Assembly (NCBI GenBank): GCA_054661495.1 | Contig: BAAFSQ010000166.1 | Location: forward strand, 1 to 22,191 | Reading direction: 5' to 3' | DNA from: Zygophlyctis sp. KS116 | Taxonomy: Eukaryota > Chytridiomycota | Length of the DNA stretch: 22,191 nucleotides | In this document: piece by piece, positions 1-8,878 of the stretch | Position numbering within the stretch: position 1 is the stretch's first letter | Layout: each line of letters starts with the position of its first letter | Notes under the pieces: generated by a model | The model's input: the letters and a program-made list of their open reading frames with translations, nothing else | The model's database searches: none | What the model was told of the DNA's origin: nothing | Program-made: the position numbers and the translations under genes

Positions 1-327
1 TAATGAATTGAGTTAATATTAGATGCGCAAAAGGCCATTTTGCAGACAATAGGGTCTACTCTAATGAGGAACTGGAGGGGTATTGAGAAGTCTTATCGTC
101 CAACTTGCAAAAAGATTATTTCTTTTGCTTTTTCTCAGGAATTGTTTGATGAAGCGGAACTCGCAAAGAAGCTGATTACTGAAGAAGCGGTTGATGATGT
201 TTCGAAATCAGTAGAATCATTGGTCAAGGCCAATATTCTTTCTGACATTGGTTACGGCATGACTTATACACTGAATTCAAAGGTAGAGAAGGAGTATTTG
301 GTTGCAAATATAAATAAATTGCGTTGA
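1..327 (+). CDS. Last exon of an unrecognised protein (left-truncated)
   Basis: The reading frame is open from about 7 to the TGA at 325-327, with stop codons just before it (1-6). The coding exon therefore begins at a 3' splice site, most likely after the TTAATATTAG that ends at 22. That gives about 101 residues starting ..AQKAILQTIG. The segment is helical and charged, and its last 60 residues could be a small winged-helix-like domain, but I do not recognise the family. An AATAAA hexamer lies at 313-318, inside the coding sequence and 7 nt before the stop codon. Everything upstream is outside the window, so function cannot be assigned. Confidence 0.6.
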
Positions 328-445
328 TTGATAATATAATTCTGCAAGCTTTATCTTAAAATTCACATGATGACTTTCAACTACATTGTATTATAACAAG
401 GTACCATCAGTCAAACACGTGATAAAATTCTTCAAGCGCGTTGTT

Positions 446-497
446 AGCCTTATCAGCCTGTCATAAACCAAGCGCTATAAACCAAGCCTTATCAGCC
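446..497. repeat. Short direct repeats upstream of the GNAT gene
   Basis: Two interleaved direct repeats lie just before the ATG at 518. AGCCTTATCAGCC occurs at 446-458 and 485-497, and ATAAACCAAGC occurs at 463-473 and 477-487. They fill the intergenic space and are GC-richer than their surroundings. They could be slippage products or duplicated promoter elements. No tRNA-like fold or transposon end was seen here. Confidence 0.6.
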
Positions 498-517
498 AAG
501 CACCTGTCACTGAAAGA

Positions 518-1606
518 ATGCAAAAGTCCAGACACTTACAAAAGGAAAGGATTGCTAGATTTGAAAATATAAAATCAACATGTCCCTTGAAAAAATGGAG
601 ATTCTCAATCTTTTACCGGAGCGATCTATCTTTAAATATTTCTAAAATTCAAAGAAATTCAGTCATTTACAGTCACCGATCTAATATCTATTATGAAAAT
701 CAATTTTCTAGTTTACTATGGATGGATATTTACTTGAAACTTTTACTGCCATTGAAGAAACAAAGAGATTTTAATTCTGTCAAAGTCATACATTTTACTA
801 ATCTAAAAAAACCCAAAAAGGAAGTTTATGTAAAATCAAAAAGAGATGTGTCAAGCTTCAAGATTGGATTAAAAAAGAATAATAGAGTCGCAAAATTCTT
901 ACAAACTCAAAAGATTTCTCATGATTTGAAAGTTTTGGAGAATCGTGGTCTATACATTCCAGGATTTAAGAATAAAAAACAAAATTTAGGGAATATACTT
1001 CATATTAGTGAAAAATATGATTCTACATTAGATATGGATCATGATCAGTCTAGAGGAATTTCAGAAATTTCTACTTGGACAATACCAATCTCTGAAAAAA
1101 TTGTTTCTATTTACTCTTTCAAACAGACTCCAAAAGAATCTTTCAAATTCAAAATCTTTAATCAGGCTATAAATCTCGTGTCTACACTCTTTTTAGAAAA
1201 AAGGATAGAAATGGATTTAGCAATTGGAATTTCAGAAGATAATTTTACAGTTGATATTCTAGTAGATGGGGAAGAAGTGATTGGTGTATGTGAGTATATA
1301 TTTATGAGAAATTATTTGTGGATTGAATGCTTTGCAATTTCTCCAAAAGTACAAAAACAAGGAATCGGAAAATGGTTTATGAATTATTTAAAATCAATTT
1401 CAATTCGTAGACAAAAATCAATCTTGTTGTATTCATTAATGCCAGTTGTGGTAATTTTTTTAAAAAAATTATTAAAAATTTAGGAATTCTATTCAAGTTT
1501 AGGATTTAAAACATCGAAATCTTTTCCTTCAAAAGACTGGCATATGGGGAAATTTCTAATTTTTGAACAAACAAGATCAACTCTAGATATTCTAGGGTCG
1601 ACTTGA
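518..1606 (+). CDS. GNAT-family N-acetyltransferase domain protein
   Basis: Exons are 518-1450 and 1484-1606, giving 351 aa. The C-terminal 120 residues are a GNAT fold: a strand pair ending VIGVCEY, the acetyl-CoA loop QKQGIGKW, then the last strand and helix with the typical FYSSLGFK motif. That motif appears only after removing a 33-nt intron (GTAATT...TTTAG) with an in-frame TAG as its last three bases. The intron is a multiple of three, so the frame continues. The first 200 residues are lysine/serine-rich and match nothing I know. The substrate could be a protein N-terminus, a lysine or a small molecule. The GNAT call is firm; a specific enzyme name is not possible. Confidence 0.75.
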
Positions 1607-1757
1607 AAATTTTCGTGCAATTGAATTTAAGCTTTTAATGAAAAAGTTGATTTTGGTGTCACATTTTAATTCCATTTCCTGCTCTGTCCTTAGTGTGTTT
1701 GGTGTGATTTTCCTTGTAATCATTATTTTGAAGTAATTTTAGCTTATACTCTCGGCA

Positions 1758-1962
1758 ATGTATACTGCGGGAGTAGACACTGTCACAACTGGTCCTGAAA
1801 CTCCCAGTAACCCTAAAGTTGCTGCCAGATCTACATTTATAGCTGCTATTATGTATGTAATTTTTGGGGGATTTTGTTTATGTCAGGTAAGTTTTACTCT
1901 TGTTATTCTAGGCTTATTTGCATTCCAAAGTCCCGCAAACTGATTATACTCCTGTAGAATGA
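1758..1962 (+). CDS. Tiny single-pass membrane protein, 59 aa
   Basis: Exons are 1758-1886 and 1912-1962. The 25-nt intron starts GTAAGT and ends TTCTAG. Without splicing the frame runs on to an unrelated hydrophobic tail; with splicing the protein ends ..KVPQTDYTPVE. A polar N-terminus of 25 residues is followed by one hydrophobic segment (about residues 26-42) and a short polar tail, with no cleavable signal. This shape suits a small subunit of a mitochondrial or ER membrane complex, but the sequence is too short to place. A canonical AATAAA follows the stop at 1978-1983. Not recognised. Confidence 0.6.
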
Positions 1963-1977
1963 CTCTAAACTATTAAT

Positions 1978-1993
1978 CAATAAAGCTTTTATT
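1978..1993. terminator. Back-to-back polyadenylation signals of convergent genes
   Basis: AATAAA on the plus strand at 1978-1983 serves the gene ending at 1962. Its complement TTTATT at 1988-1993 is an AATAAA for the minus-strand gene whose stop is at 2001-2003. The two signals are 4 bp apart, so the two transcripts should overlap tail to tail. Confidence 0.6.
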
Positions 1994-2000
1994 CAATTAA

Positions 2001-2315
2001 TTATTCGCAAAACACTTTCACTACATCATCATTACATAAATAGTATTCATATAAATAGTCTGAATCACACATGTCCTGATCATTGACTTCAAGTCTAAAG
2101 TTGTGAGGAATAATTCCAGAAATAAATCTTCTTAATTGAAAGACTCTGACAAGACTTGATGATTCCCAGTCAAGAGTCAATGGAGATTCGGTTGAATGGA
2201 TCTCTATTTTTAATGATAGCTGAAGTGGAGTCTCGGGAGGAATAGATGAGAGATCCCAGACTGCATTAGATCTCTGTAGTTTGCTAGGGACTTGATCACT
2301 ATTGACTGATGGCAT
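2001..2315 (-). CDS. Small protein with possible ubiquitin-like fold, 104 aa
   Basis: Single exon, ATG to TAA. After about 28 polar residues comes a segment with the pattern of a beta-grasp domain: two strands (LSLKIEIHS, LTLDW), a helix (LVRVFQLRRFI), then GIIPHNFRLEVND and a final strand VVKVFCE. The order resembles ubiquitin's GIPP..QRLIF stretch, but identity is low and the chain ends without Gly-Gly, so it is not a conjugated modifier. It lies downstream of Sin1 on the same strand with 70 bp between them. The AATAAA equivalent is 8 bp past its stop. The fold is inferred from pattern only; function unknown. Confidence 0.5.
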   Translation of the reverse strand: MPSVNSDQVPSKLQRSNAVWDLSSIPPETPLQLSLKIEIHSTESPLTLDWESSSLVRVFQLRRFISGIIPHNFRLEVNDQDMCDSDYLYEYYLCNDDVVKVFCE

Positions 2316-2385
2316 TTTAATTAATTTTAATCTAGAAATCTATTTTTAATTACAATGTGCAAACTTACAAAAATAAATTTGAAGA

Positions 2386-4435
2386 TTATAAATAGACTTG
2401 AGATTTTAATCGCTTAAAGATTTCATCAGACTCTTCAACGGATAAGGCTTCCAGTTCATAAGATTTGATAGAATTGGATTTGTCTAATTTTACAGAAACT
2501 TTAATCAGTGTTTTTTTGCTTTTAGATTGTTTGATTGATATAATACAAGATAAGGGATGTGAAGTCTAGCTATAAATAACCAAAAATTACATTCCTGCCC
2601 ATTTCACGGTCGAAAAAATGTTTACTACTAGGCGAGACTAAATGGAAGTAGTCATTATCAATACTTAAAATTCTTTCGTATTTTCTCATGAGGCCTTTGA
2701 CCAAGACAGAATATTCCTATATTTAATATATAAAAGTACCTTCAAAACAGTAGAGACTCCTTTAAAATCAGAGAAATTAGCTTGGGTATGTGGTTTAGCA
2801 CTAAGTAATGTTTCTCCGATTACTCCAACTTTTTCTTTTTTCACTAGACAACATTCAGTTGCTCCAACGGCTTGCAAGGTTTGGTCCATTGGTGCATCAA
2901 TCATGCCTTCTAAGAGTTTCAAGGTATATTCCTTGGGATTGTATTTATATTTCAAGCAGAGTTGATCAAAGACTTCTTTGAATTTAAGATGACTTGGAAC
3001 GTGTATGGTGGTGATTTGACGTGTATCCAGTGTAGGATACAAATGTATTTTAAGAAAAACTGCTTGGGATGAGTCTATGGTAGTATTGGCTTCTTGTTCT
3101 GACTCTTGAGTAGAAACAGTTTCGTGAAAACTATCTGTAGGGGTGAACGACTCTTTTTTGGACACGACTTCATCAAATGATATGGAGTTACAAAGTGCAA
3201 AACTATCATACCCAAATTTATGTATTTGACGACTTCGATCCAGAGCTTTAGTGAGAAATAAATGAAAATACCTGGAAAGTCATCGTCAATGGTTCCATCT
3301 TCTTCAGCTATCCTAATACTCCAGAGTGAAGTGTCATACAAATTAGATGGAACCTTGGGGACTCCTCCTTTATTTATATATTCATATAGTGTATATCCTA
3401 TAACTTCCTGTACAGTCGCCTCTTTCTTTACCGTAATTTCCATTCGTTCCATTGAAGAAAATGGCAAGAACATTGTCAACTTTAAGGGATTTGCACCTGA
3501 TTTACCGTCCTATCATTTAAATATATAAGTGTATACAAAAAAGGAAAAATCCCGAGCAAAAGGATTACCAGAATCATTTGTTTCTACCACCAATTGGGTC
3601 AATGCGGATACAAGTTTGGGAGTTTTTGCAAATTTCAGTCCAGATACTCGTTTATCCACATCTAAAGCTACTGATAATTTGGGAAATTCTAAATTTGTTT
3701 TTATCTCTATCACTGGCTTTTCTTGATCGGAAGCCTTCTTTGGAGAATCACCTATATTTAAATCAGTCGTTGACTACCATTAATTAATTGTTCTTCTCTA
3801 CTCGCAACAGACAAGTGTCCATCAACATCTTCCACGTCTTCAAACTCATCCAATTCCTTAATTTCAGATAATTCCTTCTTTAGAGTCCCAACATCTGAAA
3901 AATTTACATAAGCAACAGATGCCGACTTTCCAAAATAATAATTTTTCGTCTCTGAAGAGTCTGATTCAATTGAATCTCTTCGTGTAGAAGGAGTTGCACC
4001 ATCTACAGAATGTCTCTTTTGCGGGATTTTCAAGTCTAAAACCTGCGGCGTTCCAAATCTCTCTAATACTGATCCTTCAGAGGGTACCGCTTTTACAGTA
4101 TGAGAGATCCTGACCGGAACATCTAATTGCGACTCTGACATTGACATTGGCTTTGGTAAATTAAAAGAAGACTCAAAATTTCCAGCAAATCTCCTGGATC
4201 TTGCTTCCAATAGCGGCGATGAATGAACAAAAGGATCTTTTAGAGATTCTAGTCTCTGTCCGTATTTCTTTTTAACTTGAAACAGGTTTACTTCTGCCTG
4301 TTCCGCAGACATTGAGATATAACAATTCTCATCAGACAAAGGAAGTGAAACAAACTTTTGGCACATGGCATCCTGTGAAAACAAAACCAGGCGTTGCCTA
4401 TATATCAGAAAGTCTCTATCTTGACACAGCGACAT
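2386..4435 (-). CDS. SIN1: Sin1/AVO1, TORC2 subunit with CRIM, RBD and PH domains
   Basis: Sin1 (yeast Avo1, human MAPKAP1) is the substrate-recruiting subunit of TOR complex 2, acting at the plasma membrane upstream of AGC kinases. Six exons: 4435-3778, 3751-3537, 3509-3272, 3245-2740, 2716-2591, 2565-2386; introns are 26, 27, 26, 23 and 25 nt. The joined protein is 640 aa (human 522). The CRIM domain spans about 283-385, with NPFARDFSFF and the hallmark IAEEDGTIDDDFPALD, then HKFGYDSFAL. A Ras-binding-like domain lies at about 433-506. A C-terminal PH domain (540-640) ends YELEALSVEESDEIFKRLK. The first ATG in frame is at 4435; the open frame extends further upstream but without another ATG. 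The linker at 60-220 is serine-rich. It is divergent from the carrier gene, with 123 bp between start codons. Confidence 0.92.
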
Positions 4436-4558
4436 TTGTACCAAAAACCCTCGGCTCGTAGGAGTAAAATTATTCCGTAGACACAAAAACGGGGTACGGA
4501 ATGCTGGGATTTTTCGCGTTTGGCGGAATCCAAAGAAAATTTTACTGTTTTTGTTAAA

Positions 4559-5906
4559 ATGAAACCGGTTCTTGTCTCTGCAAGCCTTCTCTTGTCTCTG
4601 CTGGTTTCAGGGATAATATTCGGGTTTCAGGCATTGCGCCCTATTTTGATTGAGCAAGGAGCATATTCTGATAATTGTATTTCTACTAGTTGCGATGATC
4701 AATTATTAAAATTAAACTGGATTTTCAGTCTTTGTACAACTCTAACTAATGTATCAGCATTGTTGATTGGAATGTTTTTAGATGGATTTGGTCCGGAATT
4801 AACTATTGGACTCGGTTCAATTGTATTCAGTTTGGGATGTTTTGTGACAAGTTTCGCTGGTGTATTTCAGACATTATATTTAATAGGATTTTCAATGATC
4901 TCAATCGGTGGACCAACAGTATTTATGGGACTGTTATCGCAAACAAGAATCTTTAGAAATAATCAGGGGTTGGTAATGGCGGCCTTTGTTGGAACATTTG
5001 ATGCGAGCACAATTGTATTTTACGTTTTTCAGGTATGGTGTATGAATTGATTATTAACAAAAAGTTACTGATAAAAAATAAATGGGTTGATAATCTATTC
5101 ATTATATTTAAATATTATGGGATTCTTCCGCTAGTATTATCTGGAATTGTCTTGATCAATTGGGAATCTGAATTTGATCAAAATAAAGGTCTTGAAGGAG
5201 ATGGTCAAGATTTACTTGAACCTGATGAAAATAGTCGGTTAATCTCTTCAAATAAAGAAGATTCTGATATTTGGATGCAAATCAAATCAGGATATTTTAT
5301 AGGGATAACTATCATTCTCTCTGTCTACATGACACGGCTCAATTTCTATATATCAACAATTAATGATCAATTAGAAGATCTAGGTGTAACTAATAAGTAT
5401 CTCAAAGAGTCGATTCCAAGTCTTGTCGAATTTTTTAATATTACACTGCCAATAGGGGGGATTGTTTCTATACCAATAATTGGATTTTTACTGGACTATA
5501 TGTCGTTTCCTTCTTTGTTTACTTTATTAAGTCTATTTGGCACCGTATTTAGTGTGTTGAAGTAAGTATAAATCAAAATAATTCAAGTTTTTTGTCAATC
5601 ATTCAGCTTCAATTCGTAGCAATTTGTATGTTTGTGCTGCTCAGGCCATTTGTATATTCTTTGTCTGGAGATTTTTGTAGTAGAATGTTTAAACCGCAGA
5701 TTTTTGGAAGAATGTATGGACTAATGAACTTTTTAGCAGGGGTTGTTAATATGTCACAATATCTCCTTTCACTAATTGCAATAAACCTCATGAAAGGCTC
5801 ATATGGAATATCTAACATGATCCTGTTGACTTTGGCTGTTGGAACATTTGCCTTCCCACTATATTTAAGGACACTGTCAAAAAGTGCAATAAATCAAGTA
5901 TTATAA
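4559..5906 (+). CDS. Major facilitator, FMP42/SLC43-type 12-TM carrier
   Basis: Exons are 4559-5032, 5065-5561 and 5588-5906 (introns 32 and 26 nt), giving 429 aa. TM1 carries SGIIFGFQALRP followed by an extracellular loop with LIEQGAYSDNC and a second Cys. TM2 to TM3 shows the facilitator loop GMFLDGFGPELT. After a charged central loop (about residues 190-240) the second half resumes with MTRLNFYIST. The last exon has VLLRPFVYS..GRMYG, the stretch conserved in fungal FMP42 (YMR221C) and animal SLC43 carriers. Animal SLC43 members move large neutral amino acids; the substrate of the FMP42 branch is unclear. The ATG at 4559 was chosen because no in-frame ATG lies upstream. The stop TAA directly abuts the stop of the convergent gene. 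Confidence 0.85.
5888..5893 (+). terminator. AATAAA inside the 3' end of the carrier CDS
   Basis: The hexamer lies 10 nt before the stop codon at 5904-5906. Because the convergent CBS coding sequence begins at 5907, any 3' UTR of this gene must lie inside CBS, and a poly(A) signal within the coding sequence would keep it short. Whether it is used is not shown by sequence. Confidence 0.4.
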
Positions 5907-7415
5907 TCAAATCAGACTTGTCTTCTTGACTAAAAACGAAAGTAAATCTACTTTGGTGACCACATGCAGAATCTCCAGGCCTGTAGCAGTTCGTTCCGTT
6001 ACAACAGCAGCGGAATTAGTTTCAAAGAACTTGCTTAGAGAATCTAAAGGGGTAGAAAGTGTAATCTCTACAAACTTCTTATCCTGTTTAAAATGATAAC
6101 AACAACTTGATACGGGATCTGACAAATTCGCACGACCAGAAGATATTTTTGCTAGCAAGTTTCCCAAGGTAACTAGACCAACCAGCTTTTTAGAAGAAGA
6201 GGCAGATGTCACTGGTAATTGATCAAATGCTTTTTCCTGCATTAATTCAATCGCAACCTTGCAAGAAGTATCTTCCGAAATAGTAAGAGGCTTTAATAAA
6301 TTCAAATCCTAGACAAATCATTATATTAGAACCTACATTTATACATGCCCCCTCCCATTGATCTTTTTGCTGCTGTTCTTCCTTTTTAGTCATTTCATCT
6401 GTATATCCATTTTTCTTCATCCAATCATCATTCAAAAACTTTGACATATAATTACGTACAGAATCCGCTAATAATACCACACAACGTTGTCCTTTCTTTA
6501 AAGATTTTGCAGCCTTGATCGCTCCAACCATTGCAGAACCACTTGAACCTCCACATAAAAGTCCTTCCTTTCTAATCAAGCGCCTAGACATGATGAATGA
6601 CTCTTTATCATCCGTCTTTACCCACTTATCAACATATTTTCTTTCCAAAACATTTGGTATAAAATCATATCCGATACCCTCTACTTGATATCCATGAATA
6701 CCTTCTTTATTCAAAACCTCTGGTTCAGCAAGAATAGATCCATTTGGATCAACTCCGACAATAATAATACCAGGAATTTTCTCCTTTAATTTCCTTGCAA
6801 CTCCAGCAATTGTTCCTCCAGTACCTACTCCAGCAACAAACATATCAATTTGACCACCAGTTTGAGCAATAATTTCTTCAGCAGTCCCCTCATAGTGCGC
6901 CATTGGATTATTTAAATTTGCATACTGATCTGGAATTATAGAATTTGGTATTTCCTTATTCAATCGTTTTGCAACACCAATATGTGAGTCTGGAGAATCC
7001 CACGCAGCCTCTGTTGGAGTACGAACAATTTCCGCGCCCAAAGCTTTCAACACATCCACTTTTTCCTGACTCATCTTTTCCGGCAAAGTTATAACAGCTC
7101 TATATCCTTTTACGGCAGCTGCCAATGCCAGCCCGATACCTTGCATTTAGATGTCTTTAAATTACCAGTATTTCCGGAAGTAGGCTCTATAAGCGTAGAT
7201 CCTTGCTTTATTAATCCTTCAGCTTCTGCGGCCTCGACCATTCTCTTTCCGATCCGATCTTTGACACTTCCGCCGGCATTGAAGAATTCACATTTAGCAA
7301 CCAAATCACATTCAAGACCTTCCTCATGTCCTATACGGTTTATTCTAACCATGGGAGTTCCTCCAATATGATCCAGTATGTTTGGTAGAATTCGATTTCT
7401 CTCGCACTTGTTCAT
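5907..7415 (-). CDS. CBS: Cystathionine beta-synthase
   Basis: A PLP enzyme that condenses serine with homocysteine to cystathionine, the entry step of transsulfuration, in the cytosol. Exons are 7415-7166, 7139-6337 and 6308-5907 (introns 26 and 28 nt), giving 484 aa. The core begins almost at the start: [29 protein letters not shown] with the PLP lysine at residue 52, SGNTG at 80-84 (its last Gly restored by splicing), and VGTGGTIAG for phosphate binding. The C-terminal 130 residues form a pair of CBS regulatory motifs, the second exon-exon junction lying just before them. The N-terminal haem-binding extension of animal CBS is absent, as in yeast. Its ATG is 33 bp from the divergent ATG of the next gene. 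Confidence 0.95.
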
Positions 7416-7448
7416 TTGACGGCCAGCAAGTCTTTCTCCGAAACCTAA
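7416..7448. promoter_or_regulatory. 33-bp divergent start-codon interval
   Basis: Only 33 bp separate the ATG of CBS (minus) from the ATG of the membrane-protein gene at 7449 (plus). Both promoters and 5' UTRs must fit here or overlap the opposite coding sequence. No TATA box or obvious motif was seen in it. Confidence 0.5.
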
Positions 7449-7781
7449 ATGTTTCCGATCTTGCAGCTTTGTATATTCTGGACATGCATCACATTCATCT
7501 CTTCACACCAAATGCAAACATCAAAAAAACTTGAGAATTCTCAGTCATCAAAGATTATAACTCTATCAGACCAAGGAAATAATTATGATTTTGAAACAAT
7601 TACTGATGAAAAAATCGGACAAATAATGACAATACCTGCATTAAAATTGGAAGAATCAAATCAACAAGATCAAAATACCCGAGAATCAACTAAACTACTA
7701 GTTGGAATTTCTGTAAGTATTGGAATAATTGTGATCTTAATCATAATAATTTCAATTATATTATTAGTAAATCTTGAATAA
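7449..7781 (+). CDS. Small type I membrane protein, 110 aa, unrecognised
   Basis: Single exon. A hydrophobic N-terminus (residues 1-19, ending ITFISSH) reads as a signal peptide. Then come about 60 polar Ser/Gln/Asp-rich residues without conserved cysteines, and a strong transmembrane helix at 83-107 almost at the C-terminus, leaving a cytosolic tail of about three residues. The stop codon TAA (7779-7781) lies inside an AATAAA hexamer (7777-7782), so the poly(A) signal overlaps the stop. It sits beside another signal-plus-TM gene on the same strand, suggesting a small group of surface proteins. I recognise no family. Confidence 0.65.
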   Translation: MFPILQLCIFWTCITFISSHQMQTSKKLENSQSSKIITLSDQGNNYDFETITDEKIGQIMTIPALKLEESNQQDQNTRESTKLLVGISVSIGIIVILIIIISIILLVNLE

Positions 7782-7782
7782 A
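7777..7782 (+). terminator. AATAAA overlapping a stop codon
   Basis: The sequence ..GAATAAAT.. contains both the stop TAA (7779-7781) and the hexamer AATAAA (7777-7782). If used, cleavage would follow within a few tens of bases and the 3' UTR would be minimal. Confidence 0.5.
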
Positions 7783-7908
7783 TTTCTATTCTAAATTTCT
7801 ATGCAAAAATCAGATTGAAAAAACACAAAACAGATAAATCTATTTTTAATATTTCTCCGTTTAAATTTAATCTAGCTTTCCCATGCACAACGTCACTTTT
7901 TAAATAAA

Positions 7909-8691
7909 ATGATTAGAAATTTGGTAATAATTTCTGCATTATTCAGTATTTGCTGGAGCTGTAATGATCTTAGTCTGAAATTACTTCGGACTTCATGCGA
8001 TCCAATCATTTTTAATACTTCCTTCACTGATGAGAATATCAACTTTTGCAGAGATACTTATGCTTTAATTCAAAACTGTTTAGAAGAAACAAACACAAAT
8101 GGTTCTTATAAGTTCCAAAGCTATGGTTGTGCATTAGAATATGAGTTTGGATATTCTGAACAAGTTCCTTACAGGGAGTATTCGAATGCTTATAATTGGG
8201 TAAAGGATCATGGATTTTGTAAGTTTGCTGTCAAAAAGGATTATGTCTGGAATTTTGATCTTTTCCATGATTATAAGCCAAATCCATCGAAATGTTCTAC
8301 AATTGGTCCTATTTCTACAACTACTCTGGTTTCTAAAATTGATCCGGTTTCTACAACTACTGTAATTTCGAAAATTTCTGATTATCGGACAACTCATGTT
8401 TCTCCTATTAAGAGTCTTGTTACGTCTATCCTTCCACATCATTCTACTACCACCTCTTCAAGTATAATTGGATCGCCTGCATCGATCAATCCTCCTATTA
8501 GTTCCACAACAAAAACTAGTTCAAGAACTACGACTGACTCTTACAAGACCCCAGGTTTAGTAAACGAGGAAAATGGATCATCCACAAATTTAAATGATGA
8601 TACTAAAATGGTAGCAATCGTTGTTGTTATATGTCTTGCAGTGGTAATAATCCCCACAATCATTATTGCAATCAGATTGATCAAGGGTTAA
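7909..8691 (+). CDS. Cysteine-rich, Ser/Thr-stalked type I surface protein, 260 aa
   Basis: Single exon with a clear architecture. A signal peptide covers residues 1-17 (cleavage after ICWS). A small ectodomain has seven cysteines at 18, 30, 47, 57, 74, 104 and 129. A Ser/Thr-rich stalk follows (about 130-215) with irregular STTT repeats, fit for O-glycosylation. A transmembrane helix spans 234-256, with a short tail RLIKG. This is the layout of a mucin-like cell-surface receptor or adhesin. The cysteine spacing matches no domain I know. AATAAA follows at 8699-8704, 8 bp after the stop. It lies 127 bp after the preceding type I membrane gene, same strand. Function unknown. Confidence 0.7.
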   Translation: MIRNLVIISALFSICWSCNDLSLKLLRTSCDPIIFNTSFTDENINFCRDTYALIQNCLEETNTNGSYKFQSYGCALEYEFGYSEQVPYREYSNAYNWVKDHGFCKFAVKKDYVWNFDLFHDYKPNPSKCSTIGPISTTTLVSKIDPVSTTTVISKISDYRTTHVSPIKSLVTSILPHHSTTTSSSIIGSPASINPPISSTTKTSSRTTTDSYKTPGLVNEENGSSTNLNDDTKMVAIVVVICLAVVIIPTIIIAIRLIKG

Positions 8692-8864
8692 TACAATTAA
8701 TAAATTTATAATGTTAATTTTAGAATATGTACTCCTTCCAGCCCTCTAATTCTAGATCATTTATCCTTTTTTAAGCGGAATTTCTTTTGGGACATTTTCC
8801 TTTCTTTCAAGGAGATTTGTAATTAGTAGAATTTGTAAAAGACTATGGAAATGAATTTAAAAAG

Positions 8865-8870
8865 TTTATT
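8865..8870 (-). terminator. Polyadenylation signal of the secreted-protein gene
   Basis: TTTATT on the plus strand is AATAAA on the minus strand, 8 bp past the stop codon at 8879-8881. The same short spacing is seen after the small gene ending at 2001. Confidence 0.5.
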
Positions 8871-8878
8871 ATGGATTC

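Noticed and set aside
1481-1483. Stop-codon readthrough in the GNAT gene
   Set aside because: The TAG is the last triplet of a GTAATT...TTTAG intron in the size range of all the others; splicing explains it better.
3262-3787. Plus-strand open frames opposite Sin1
   Set aside because: Antisense to the CRIM exons; the minus strand encodes a recognised protein.
8134-8442. Minus-strand open frame inside the cysteine-rich surface gene
   Set aside because: Arg/Asn-rich antisense shadow of the Ser/Thr stalk, with no plausible domain.
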